In this document: piece after piece, positions 1 through 12,200 of the stretch | Position numbering within the stretch: position 1 is the first letter of the stretch | Layout of the letters: every line of letters begins with the position of its first letter | Assembly: GCA_964035015.1 (NCBI GenBank) | Contig: OZ035997.1 | Location: 19,449,563-19,513,562 of the forward strand | DNA: 64,000 nt | Source: Corallium rubrum | Lineage: Eukaryota > Cnidaria > Anthozoa > Scleralcyonacea > Coralliidae | Direction of reading: 5' to 3' | Program-made: the position numbers and the translations under genes | The notes under the pieces: generated by a model | What the model was told of the DNA's origin: nothing | Seen by the model: only the letters and a program-made list of their open reading frames with translations | Database searches by the model: none

Positions 1-1312
1 AGAACATGCTTTGACTGATGATAATGTTATCCAGAATAAATAAAGTTAATAGTTTAGTTTACTGATTAGTTTATTGATGGTAAAAGGTTAGGTTAATGCT
101 TATTATTTACACATTTCTCAACATTTTTCTTAATATAAAATGCTTTGAGTCTTTGATCAGTTGCAGGTCTGCTGAAACGAGCCACACATTCCATTCCCTT
201 AAACCGACCAATCACAGCGAGGCTTCCAGCTTCTCGAAAGCTGACCTCCGACCTTGAGGCTTGAGCTGACCGTTTTAACCAGTATTTCGAGAACTATTGC
301 TTATAGTTTTAATAGTAAACATTTTGCGCAAATAGATGTTGTAACCGTGAATCGTGATATGAATACATGCATGTACATGAAATAAAGTTCAAAGCGTCAC
401 TGCCTGGAATATATATTATGGAGCTGGGTAAGGTTGCTACCCAGACATGGCCAGACATCCCGGTGAAAAAAATATTATCCACTAGATACATTTCGCCGAC
501 ACTTGTAGCTTTTTTAAAGCTTTTTAAAAGCATTTTTAAAGCTTTTTTAAAGCTTTTTTAAAGCTTTACACGATACTCCGTTTTCATTTCATGCCATCAA
601 GGAACCCGTCTTCATTTTGTGCCGTTTTCATGTCATTTTGACATTTACAATCTTAAATTTCTCTTACGCTAATACGCTCTGCACCGTTTCACGCTTTAAT
701 ATTTGTTTCCATAGGAAGCAAGAGCATAGTCAAAACAATATTCTTCGTAAATTTCGTGAAGTTCTCGGCTAAACTTTTCAAAATATAATTAGCTTTCGAC
801 TAATAAACAAGTTAAATACACATAACAACACTAATGGAATGTGTGGCCTCGTTTCAGGCTGGCTTCCTCGCGTGTCCCCGTATCCCCCACGAGCGTCGAA
901 AAACCTCTCTTTTCCTCGCAAAACGGGAGAAAAATAGGGCCCGCTTTAGCAGGCTACTGGCACCCAGGCACTTTAAGATCTGGGAATCGGTGAATTTGTA
1001 TATAGATCGTTTTCATCTGACGTCACGGCGGCCATATTGGTGTACCAAAACAATGAAATGGCGGCCATATTGGTGTACGGTATGGGAATTAGCTCTTTCT
1101 TATTCAAATATTTCGTATTGTTTCACCACCCCAATGGGCAACCGATCACGTGAGTGAAAACGATCTATATTCATGATATTGATATATAAACTTAGCTAAA
1201 CTTTGGTATGTGTACCAGCATGAAGTAGTCAATTGTTTCTTGTTGCTGGAGAATAGGACCGCAGGCTCTGGATAAGATCTGGAAGTCTAAGCACATATTT
1301 ATAGTTGAAATC
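1..1312. other. Upstream region of DAW1, no gene seen
   Basis: I see no convincing coding exon here. Positions 509-567 hold a short run of AAAGCTTTTTT-type palindromic repeats. Around 160-250 is a stretch related to 23260-23340 (shared GAGC.CACATTCCATTCCCTT core), so part of this region is dispersed repeat. Small ORFs here lack any recognisable family pattern. Confidence 0.5.
1020..1312 (+). promoter_or_regulatory. Probable DAW1 promoter-proximal region
   Basis: A 19-bp unit, GGCGGCCATATTGGTGTAC, occurs twice (1027-1045 and 1060-1078), about 230-290 bp before the DAW1 start codon. It contains an inverted CCAAT box (ATTGG) and a GGCGGCCAT core similar to YY1-type promoter sites. The transcription start is not visible, so promoter function is inferred from position and motif duplication. 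Confidence 0.3.
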
Positions 1313-4300
1313 ATGCGTTTAAAAAGATTTCTTTTACGCTATTACCCGCCTGGTAAGTAAGTACTTTCAGTTATTGAACGTAGGATGAGTCTAATACCAT
1401 CTTCCAATATTTGTGAATTGAGCTGTTTATTACTTTATTACTATTAGGTTTTGTTGTAGCAAGCCAAGCAGAGTTTTGTGCTTGAAAGGAAAGAGTTGAG
1501 TAAGTTTGTATCACAAGTAATGTTTGGCATTTTATTCGATTTTGTGCTTTCTTTTCTAGGAATAATTTTAGAATATGAACAGTCAAAAACTGTGAAAACA
1601 AAATCAATTGATCTTCTTCACTTAAAACCAAGGTAAGTTCATAATTTTTTTCAGTGTATATTTTACAATTATGCATGGTTCAATTCTTGCTGTGACCACC
1701 CCCGGGCACCCCCTGGGGATTGGCATATTTTTTATTATTAAACTGCATATTTCCTACCCCTGGGCACATGAAAAAAGACAATTCTCCACCCCAGGGACAA
1801 CATTGACAAATAATTGAATGTAGTCAAATCTTCAAGTAGATTTTAATATTTCAACATTTCAAATATTTCAGCATCCAAACCTTAAAATATATAGCCTGCG
1901 TTGCAGGCTCTCGGGGGTTAATATCAAATATAGTGATCAACTTTGAAAGATTGTTCCTCACCAACCATTCACTGACAAATTTGATTGATTTTCCCCTTAA
2001 ATAAAGTTGTACTCAGACACCATTTGTCAAACTGCTCTGTGTGCTTACAGGCTAGGCACCAAACCCCTTGTGTGTGGGTATTTATATTCCCCACACACAC
2101 ACCCCTGGGACAATCGTGGGACCAGACGATCAACACAGTTTAAATGCTGGGCTACATTTCCCTAGGGGTTGCTGGGGGGGGGGGGGGGGGGAGATGGTCA
2201 CAGCAGGAATTGAACCATGCATTATTATTGGATGAGGCTTAGCTAGATGAGGCTGAGCATGATATTTAACAGTTATATCATCATGAGCTTGAGTTGTATA
2301 TGAGCTCATAGCCAACGAGGCACTTCACTGAGTTTGCTATTAGTTTGTATACAACGAGAGCAAATGGAGCTCTAGATAGTGTGGGGTCCTAGATAGTGAG
2401 TCTCTAGATAGTGTGGGGCTCTAGAAAGTGTTGGATCCTAGAAAGTGTGGGGCTCTAGAAAGTGTGGGCTCTAGAAAGTGTGGGGTCCTAGAAAGTGTGG
2501 GCTCTAGAAAGTGTGGGGTCCTAGAAAGTGTGGGCTCTAGAAAGTGTGGGGTCCTAGAAAGTGTGGGCTCTAGAAAGTGTGGGGTCCTAGCAAGTGTGGG
2601 GCTCTAGAAAGTGTGGGCTCTAGAAAGTGTGGGGCTCTAGAAAGTGTGGGGTCCTAGAAAGTGTGGGGCACTAGAAAGTGTGGTCTAGAAAGTGTGGGGT
2701 CCTAGAAAGTGTGGGCTCTAGAAAGTGTGGGGTCCTAGAAAGTGTGGGCTCTAGAAAGTATGGGGTCCTAGAAAGTGTGGGCTCTAGAAAGTGTGGGGCT
2801 CTAGAAAGTGTGGGGCTCTAGAAAGTGTGGGGTCCTAGAAAGTGTGGGCTCTAGAAAGTGTGGGGCTCTAGAAAGTGTGGGGTCCTAGAAAGTGTGGGGC
2901 TCTAGAAAGTGTGGGCTCTAGAAAGTGTGGGCTCTAGAAAGTGTGGGGTCCTAGAAAGTGTGGGGCTCTAGAAAGTGTGGGGTCCTAGAAAGTGTGGGGC
3001 TCTAGAAAGTGTGGGGTCCTAGAAAGTGTGGGCTCTAGAAAGTGTGGGGTCCTAGAAAGTGTGGGCTCTAGAAAGTGTGGGGTCCTAGCAAGTGTGGGGC
3101 TCTAGAAAGTGTGGGCTCTAGAAAGTGTGGGGCTCTAGAAAGTGTGGGGTCCTAGAAAGTGTGGGGCTCTAGAAAGTGTGGTCTAGAAAGTGTGGGGTCC
3201 TAGAAAGTGTGGGCTCTAGAAAGTGGGGGGTCCTAGAAAGTGTGGGCTCTAGAAAGTGTGGGGTCCTAGAAAGTGTGGGCTCTAGAAAGTGTGGGGCTCT
3301 AGAAAGTGTGGGGTCCTAGAAAGTGTGGGCTCTAGAAAGTGTGGGGCTCTAGAAAGTGTGGGGTCCTAGAAAGTGTGGGGCTCTAGAAAGTGTGGACTCT
3401 AGAAAGTGTGGGCTCTAGAAAGTGTGGGGTCCTAGAAAGTGTGGGGTCCTAGAAAGTGTGGGGCTCTAGAAAGTGTGGGGTCCTAGAAACTGTGGGGCTC
3501 TAGAAAGTGTGGGGTCCTAGAAAGTGTGGGCTCTAGAAAGTGTGGGCTCTAGAAAGTGTGGGGTCCTAGAAAGTGTGGGCTCTAGAAAGTGTGGGCTCTA
3601 GAAAGTGTGGGGTCCTAGAAAGTGTGGGGCTCTAGAATGTGTGGGCTCTAGAAAGTGTGGGGTCCTAGAAAGTGTAGGGCTCTAGAAAGTGTAGGGCTCT
3701 AGAAAGTGTGGGGCTGAGCTCTAGAAAGTGTGGGCTCTAGAAAGTGTGGGGTCCTAGAAAGTGTTGGGGATCTAGAAAGTGTGGGCTCTAGAAAGTGTGG
3801 GGTCCTAGAAAGTGTGGGGCTCTAGAAAGTGTGGGCTCTAGAAAGTGTGGGGCTCTAGAAAGTGTGGGGTCTAGAAAGTGTGGGGTACAGGAAAGTGTTG
3901 GGGCCCTTAGAAAGTGTAGGGCTCTAGAAAGTGTGGTGTCCTGGAAAGCATGAGGTCCTAGAAAGTGTGGGGCTCTAGAAACTGTGGGGTCCTAGAAAGT
4001 GTGAAACCCTCCTTGAAAGTGTGGAGTCCTTGAAAGCGTGGGGTTGTAGAAAGTGTGGGGTTCTAGAAAGTGTGTTGTCCTAGAAAGTGTGGGGTCCTAG
4101 AAAGCGTGGGGTCCTAGAAAGTGTGAAACCCTCCTTGAAAGTGTGGAGTCCTAGAAAGCGTGGAGTTGTAGAAAGTGTGGGGTTCTAGAAAGTGTGTTGT
4201 CCTAGAAAGTGTGGGGTCCTAGAAAGTGTGGGGCTCTCGAAAGTGTGGGGTCCTAGAAAGCGTGGGGTTGTAGAAAGTGTGGGGTCATAGAAAGTGTGGG

Positions 4301-7300
4301 GTCGTAGAAAGTGTGGTGTCCTAGAAAGTGTGTTGTCCTAGAAAATGTGGGGTCGTATAGAAAGTGTGGGGTTCTAGAAAGTGTGGGGTCCTAGAAAGTG
4401 TGGGGTCCTAGAAAGCGTGGGGTCCTAGAAAGCGTGGGGTTGTAGAAAGTGTGGGGTCTTAGAAAGTGTGGGGTCGTAGAATGTGTGGTGTCCTAGAAAG
4501 TGTGTTGTCCTAGAAAATGTGGGGTCGTATAGAAAGTGTGGGGTTCTAGAAAGTGTGGGGTCCTAGAAAGTGTGGGGTCCTAGAAGGCGTGGGGTCCTAG
4601 AAAGCGTGGGGTTGTAGAAAGTGTAGGGTCTTAGAAAGCGTGGGGTCGTAGAATGTGTGGTATCCTAGAAAGTGTGTTGTCCTAGAAAATGTGGGGTCGT
4701 ATAGAAAGTGTGTGGTTCTAGAAAGTGTGGGGTCCTAGAAAGTGTGGGGTCCTAGAAAGCGTGAGGTCCTAGAAAGCGTGGGGTCGTAGAATGTGTGGTG
4801 TCCTAGAAAGTGTGTTGTCCTAGAAAGTTTTGGGTCGTATAGAAAGTGGGGGGTCCTAGAAAGTGGGGGGTCCTAGAAAGTGTGGGGTCCTAGAAAGTGT
4901 GGGGCTTTAGATAATGTGGGGTCCTAGATAGTGGGTCTCTAGATAGTGTGGGGCTCTAGAAAGTGTGGGGTCCTGGAAAATGTAACCCAGCTTATTGGGA
5001 AAATTCCTAGTAGTCTAAATCCTTTTGAGAAATATGCTGATATTTACTCCAAAATAGAAAAAAGTTTTCTCCACCATCTTGAATTCCTAAACTCCTAAGA
5101 GAAGACCTTGGGACAAGGTTAGCAACCGGGGATTTTTCCACTCTATACAGTGTTATTATTCCACTGTATACTATTATACTGCTTCATTATTCTGTAGTTT
5201 CCTTAACTGTTTTTACTGTCTTTTGTTAAATTGTACAGTACCTATAATTTATATAAATTTTTTAACATCTGAACATGTACACCAGGCCTAGATATTAGCG
5301 TCCAGTGGTCCAGTCACAGGCTTTGATTTGGTATAAATTTATCATTTCTAGAGTTTTGACAATTAGAAATTTGACTGTGTTGGTCACTTTGACCAGCACA
5401 TGTTTTGGTAAAAACCAAAGTCGTATTTTCATGCAAAATCAGTATTATTTGTGTTGAATCGACCGTGTTTCTTATAACTTAACGCGCTCCTGTATGACTT
5501 CGATGTTGTGGCACTCACGCAAACTACCAGCAAGTGTTGTTATGAGTTACTCATGAGATCGTGACGACTTGGCGAGTGGCAAAGCAGCATGACTATCTTC
5601 AATCGTTACAAAGATACACTATAACTTTTCAACCAATATAGTTGCCAACTATAACTTCAAGCTTAAACTACAGCCTGGCTATTTGAGATGCACAGCAACG
5701 CGCCTCGTGATGCAAGGTCTCAAATCATCGACATGCGCGTTTTTGCTGTATACCCACTGATCTCTAAATAAACTGGATAGGCCATTCTATGGCCAGCAGT
5801 CATACATTTCGTGGCAGTCACCGCCATCTTACGTAGTGGAACATACCTGTATGACGCACTGCGGCCTTAGAACTTGTTCCCAATCTTAAAGTTGACTGCC
5901 ATAAGCAATCTTGACGTCAGCACGGTCAGACTAGCCGGGGGGAGGAATAAATAAGTACTCTGTGCCAGGGGAGTCGGAAAAGCCGTAAAGCAAACAACAG
6001 ATGCCGGTCCGTTTAGTTTTCACTGTTTCACAACAAATACAGTCAAAAGATGGCAAGTACACAACACGAGACATTGTTAAGGCATTGAGGTTACTATAAA
6101 AGGTACAATTTAAGACTTGGAATTGAATTCTTCATAGATTTTATAGTCTGTTTTTCAGTTTATATTATTGTGAAGTTTCTTAGTTGTCAGCACTAAAGAA
6201 AAATAACGAAATTTAAAGGTTTTACAGCTCAGTAAAAGAAACAAATGCAAGAAATTAGCGTCTTAAACCCTACTGAGTACTTTCTGTGTGATTACATTCG
6301 TTTAAATTTTCTTAAAATAACTCTTTTTGTCTGTTTTCAATCTACGAAAGATTATGAGTTTTAGCGGCTGCCATCTTGGTAGCCTGGTACCCTGGCCCAA
6401 TTTCAAAAGAAATATGGGCCAGGTAACCACTAATCTCATTCTCGCGTCATCAGGGCTAAATCCACTTATGACGATTGCAATTTTACTCATATCCAATAAA
6501 AATGCGCGAAATTTCAACCAATGGGAAAGCAGAAGTCTTTAGTGGTTAACCAGGCTATCATCTTGGGTAGTGGGCACGTCATCATACAACTGGCATGCGA
6601 AATTGGACCCCATGGCCCATCCAGGTTTATTGAGATCAGTGCGTATACCATGCACCACTTTAGTGCCAGTTTGGGGAAAATATTCTTAAAGAACCCTATC
6701 CTTGAGTGAAGCGTGACGTCTTATAACGTACGTAGCGTAAATTCGAACGACGTAGCAAAATATGTTGTAGTTAACAAGTAGATTATATACTGTTAACAAA
6801 TGGATTGTATACTGTAATAGATCACAGATGACGTCACAGCGTGTTACACGCTGTGACGTCTTCTGTGATCTATTACAGTACACACGCATGGGAAAATGTA
6901 ATTTATTTGTTAATAAAAACGTCAAGTGGTTTATTGAAGAATTTCTGGAGCATGAAAAAAGAAAAAAAAGTCTACTGACGTGATTTGACACTAGCTGTGC
7001 GTGTTTCCTTTAATTGATCACGGTCAATAACCAGTGAAAATGCACATAGAAGTCACGTTATTGTATAACGTGGTATTTTATTTATTTTATTTTCAGTACT
7101 GATGTGGAGGCTTTATTGGATGAAATTGTTGCCAAGGAACCTCTCATCACACCATCGAAAATGGAGCAAGTTCGCAAACTAATTATTCGTATCCTTTATT
7201 CTGGAGTACACAAATGAAAAAGAACCCAGGACCCAGGATTTTAGAATCGGGGGACGTGAAGATGCGAGAAACTTCTAGGGGTCCGTAGAAAATTTGAATT

Positions 7301-9157
7301 CTTAGGTTTGGGAAATACTGTTTCCAGCATTCTGGGGTAGATTTGAACGAGGTTTTAAAAGAAACGCAAAGTCATAAATAATGTCTAGAGTGTGCATATT
7401 GGCGTGTGTGCGCAAAATGGGGTGACAAATGACTTTTTCTTCCGCAGAGGCTTTACATGGATATGCAAGTCTAATTTGAAGTCTCTGCACAGCATACATA
7501 AAATGTATCACTTTTTACTCTTTAAATTGTGCTCAGTATTTTGCAGTTGTTACATGTTATACTGTTAGGAAAACGATTATATTGTATTGTACTTCATATA
7601 GATAGATAGATGAATCGTTTATTAAATCAATTATCGCAGTCCAAAGACTGAATTGCAACTGATATAACAATCTTATATTCTTATATAATAATACAATTTA
7701 ACAATTTATACAGTACAGATATACTGCACTTATGAGTTTCATCAACATGTGATAAGACTATAATAATGTTATGGTTTAAGTGATTTAACCCTGACTCAAC
7801 ACAGGACTTCAAGAAAAACAAGCTGAAATAAATCATCACCATTTCTATTTGTTTAAGGTACAGTACTTTAAGAACTCCAGAGATGCATACTAAATAATAA
7901 ATATACATGCACGCATTTACCGTTTGCTGTAATTTACAAAATGTTGGGCTCAGGATCAGAGAAGCTACTGTGTTTTATAGTGGAGATACTGTAACCCATG
8001 GTTTTATTAACTATGTGTAACCGTAAGCCGTAATTGAAACTGACAGTGTGAAGCAACAGCTGTAAGTCTGTAGCTATAACGTGTACAGTACGTACTGTAT
8101 ATATACTGGGGCTGTCTAAATGGCACTGTGTTCAATAAATAAATTTACAGTCAAACTGGATGTTCTCTTACTTAGCAATATTGTGCCACAACATTGCAAT
8201 GTTGATTGTCAATTTGACTTGAGCAACTTGCAAACGTCTCGTGGAGATTCATCAGTAGATTCCCTTAAAAGGTTCGTCTTTCTTTTGAGTATAAATACCA
8301 ATTTATGTTTAAAATATTACTGTTGGTGGGTAGGTAGTATTTTCAGCCATGCAATTAAAGGCAGTTTAAGTAAAGAAATGTTGAATGTTGGAAATAAATA
8401 TCCCCAAAACGTTGCAAAATGCTCACGGCCACTTGTCAATCAACATTGCAATGTTGCGTGGGAATATTGCAATGTAGCTCGCAAGAGAACACCCGGTGAT
8501 TATTTACACGTTGTATTGTCTCAGATTGTTGCGTCCAAAATTTCAAGAATAAACGTCTGAAATGTGCCAAAAAATCGTCCTAAAGTTTATAAATACAGTG
8601 GAATCTCGTTAATACGACCATCGTCTTGCCAAGATTATGTAGTCGGATTTGTGGGGTGGTATTACAGTACTTAGAATGTATTCAGGCCAAAAAAATGTGG
8701 TCATATTAACGGGGTGGTTGTAATAACGGGGGAGTATTACACTGTTTAGAATGTATTCAGGCCAGAAAAAAGTGGTCGTGATAACGAGGTGGTCGTATTA
8801 ACGGGGTGGTATTACACTACTTAGAATGTATTCAGGCCAGAAAAAAGTGGTCGTAATAACGAGGTAGTCGTATTAATGGGGTGGTCGTATGGTGGGGTTC
8901 CACTGTACTGATTAAGTTTTTATTATTTCTTCTTATGAATTATTAATAGTTGGCTAACCCTAATCAATTGTAGTAGTGTTTACGCTAACTGATCATGAAG
9001 TAATTATTATCATTGTGTGCTAAATATAGGTACTAAGAGCACATATACTTCCCTTAACAAATGTGGCATTTAATAAATCTGGATCAAGGTAAGAGGAAAT
9101 TATGTACTGTAACTGTACAATACATGTCATGATGATCCATGCTTACTTTACGTTACT

Positions 9158-9232
<75 letters not shown>

Positions 9233-12200
9233 CAGTGAACACTATGGACTTTATAATCAGATTTTTAATTTTGAGTAGTGATTAAACACTTTTTTGTTTT
9301 TCATGTTTTGTTGGGGGGTTTTCATTTTCAGTTTTATTACTGGAAGTTATGACAGAACTTGCAAAGTGTGGGATACTTTGTCAGGAGAAGAACTGTTTAC
9401 CCTTGAAGGTCATAGGAATGTAGTTTATGCTATTGGTTTTAATAATCCTTTTGGGTAAGTTGTTTTGTCTTCTATTGTCCTTTATTGTCTTTTATTATAC
9501 CCTTGCAATCAATCGTCCAATCAAATGTCTACATTAGCGTCACGTGCCATCCCAATATTTTACCATGAAGGACAACTACATATTGTGCAGCAACCTTTGA
9601 ACAGGTGCACAAGGTATATTTATTTGGCAATTGCACGATTATTTTTTGTTCGATATAATAAAACACCGATTGGATTCATCTTCGCCCGAGATTTGAATTT
9701 TCGACTTAAATATTTTGCCATATCGGGCTTAGATGAATCCAATAATTATACTATTGTCCTCTGTTGTCTTCTATTGTCTTCTATAGTCCTCTATAGTCCC
9801 CTATTTAAGAAATAGAACTGGCTGCCCGTATTTATATAACAATCGAAATATAGTAAGGTTAGATATACTGCTGAAACAGATAACGTAGGAGTCTAACGTT
9901 TCGAGCGAAGGCCCTTCGTCAGAGAGAAACTATTGTCTTCAATGTCTTCAATGTTTTCTATTGTCTTCTATTGTCCTCTATTGTCTCTTATTGTCTTTTA
10001 TTGTCCTCTATTGTTGTACAAGAGAGTACATTTCTGTACCATCAAGATTTCTTTGAAATAACAAAAGAGAGAAAGCGTGTCACTACGTCAGTTGGCCTAA
10101 CCTTGTTTGTACTGTATATTTCTAGCATATTTTAATGCATATTGTTTATCTTTTAGAGATAAAATAGCCACTGGTTCTTTTGATAAGACATGCAAGTTAT
10201 GGAGTGCAGAAACGGGGAAATGTTTTCACACTTTTAGAGGCCATACAGCCGAAATTGTAAGTTTTCTTGTACAAAAGTGACAGATCTGAAATGAATCGTC
10301 ATTATCGTTATCATGATTATCATCATCATCATCTTCGTTATCATTATCATCATCATCATTTTCATTATCATCATTATCGTTATCATCGTCATCGATGATA
10401 ACATTTCATTAAACTTTCACATCGTCGTCTTCTTCGTCCTCCTCCTCGTCCTTTTCGTTTTCTTCTTCTTTTTTGTCCCCTTGTCTTCCTCGTCCCCGTC
10501 GTCGTCTTCGTCCTCCTCGTCCTCCTCGTCTTCTTCGTCGTCTTCGTCGTCTTCGTCCTCCTCGTCGTCTTCGTCCTCCTCGTCGTCTTCGTCCTCCTCG
10601 TCTTCTTCGTCCTCCCCGTCTTCTTCGTCCTCCTCGTCTTCTTCGTCCTCCTCGTCTTCTTCGTCCTCCTCGTCTTCTTCGTCCTCCTCGTCTTCTTCTT
10701 CGTCCTCCTCGTCTTCTTCGTCCTCCTCGCCTTCTTCGTCCTCCTCGTCTTCTTCGTCCTCCTCGTCTTCTTCGTCTTTCTCGTCTTCGTCTTCCTCGTT
10801 GTCCTCGTCTTCCTCGTGCTCCTCGTGCTCGTGATCTTCGCCGCCTTCTTTGTTCTCCTCGTCCTTGTGTCTTCTTCGTCCTCGTCATCTTCTTCGTCTG
10901 CCTCGTCCTCGTCGTCTTCCTCGTCCTCGTCATCTTCTTCGTCCTCGTCGTTTTCTTCGTCTGCCTCGTCCTCGTCATCTTCTTCGTCTTCCTCGTCCTC
11001 GTCATCTTCTTCGTCCTCGTCTTTTTCGTCTGCCTCGTCCTCGTCATCTTCGTCCTCGTCTTCTTCGTCTTCCTCGTCCTCGTCGTCTTCTTCGTCTGCC
11101 TCGTCCTCGTCATCTTCTTCCTCGTCCTCGTCGTCTTCTTCGTCTGCCTCGTCTTCGTCGTCTTCTTCGTCTTCCTCGTCCTCGTCATCTTCTTCGTCCT
11201 CGTCGTCTTCTTCGTCTGCCTCGTTCTTCTCGTCTTCTTCGTCTTCGTCTTCGTCATTCTCGTCGTCTTCCTCCTCGTCTTCTTCGTCTTTCTCGTTTTC
11301 GTCTTCGTTGTCCTCGTCGTCTTCCTCGTGCTCGTCGTCTTCGTTGTCTTCTTTGTCCTCCTCGTTGTCGTCATCTTCTTCGTTCCTCTCGTTTTCTTTG
11401 ACCTCCTCGTCGTCTTCGCCTTCATCGTCTTCTTTGTTTTCGTCGTCTTCTTCGTCCTCGTCGTCTTCCTTGGCGTCCTTTTCGTCTTCGTCTCTCTCGC
11501 CGTCGTCCACGTTTGCCTCGTCGTTCTCGTTCTTCTCATTCTCGTCCTTCTCTTTCCCCTAGTCATCGTCTTTCTCGTCTTTGTCCTCACCTTCGTTCCC
11601 CTTGTCCTTGTCCTCTTTCCCCTCGTCCTTGTCCTCTTTGTTCTTCTCGTCCTTCTGGTCCTCGTCTTTGTTCTTCTCGTCCTCGTTTCCTTCGTCGTCC
11701 TCGTTTTCTTCGTTATGCTCGTCCTTCTCGTCTCTCTCTGACATCTTCGTTCGTCCTCATCTTCGTTCTCCTCGTCCTCGTCCTTCTCCTTGTCATTGTT
11801 ACCACCGTCTCGTTATCATCGTCATCATCATGATCATAATCATTATCGTTATCATAATCATCATCGTTATCATTGTCATCGCTATCGTCGTCGTCATTAT
11901 CATCCTTTTCGTCGTCGTCGACTGTGCTCTAGATCTTAAAAATCAGTTGGACGATATATGTTTCTAACTTTTGTTGCTTAGGTTTGTCTTCAGTTCAACC
12001 CTCAAAGTACTTTGGTTGCAACAGGAAGCATGGATACTACAGCAAGATTGTGGGATGTTCAAACTGGAGCTGAAATATGTACACTAACTGTGAGTTGAAT
12101 CTTTAAATTACTGTTTCGTTAATATTTAATCTGGTTTTGTAGTGTAAATGAATCAGGCACGGTATTGCTGTACATATTTTCCCACTATAATTAGATTAGT

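Larger units (their letters stand above)
9460..10017. repeat. TATTGTCYTC minisatellite interrupted by a mobile element
   Basis: Units of 9-10 bp (TATTGTCTTC, TATTGTCCTC) occur at 9465-9495, again at 9750-9800 and at 9930-10015. The array is split by the dispersed element at 9491-9750 and by a hammerhead-bearing Penelope fragment near 9830-9925. Confidence 0.75.

Noticed and set aside
8120..8560. 146-codon plus-strand ORF in DAW1 intron 4
   Set aside because: Composition contains inverted CAACATTGCAATGTTG repeats; no conserved motif, and the DAW1 exons on both sides join directly in phase.
10389..11741. Several 180-420-codon ORFs (acidic, Arg/Lys, Ser-rich) on both strands
   Set aside because: All derive from the CGTCNTCNT triplet repeat in DAW1 intron 7; overlapping frames are open at once and the composition is pure low complexity.
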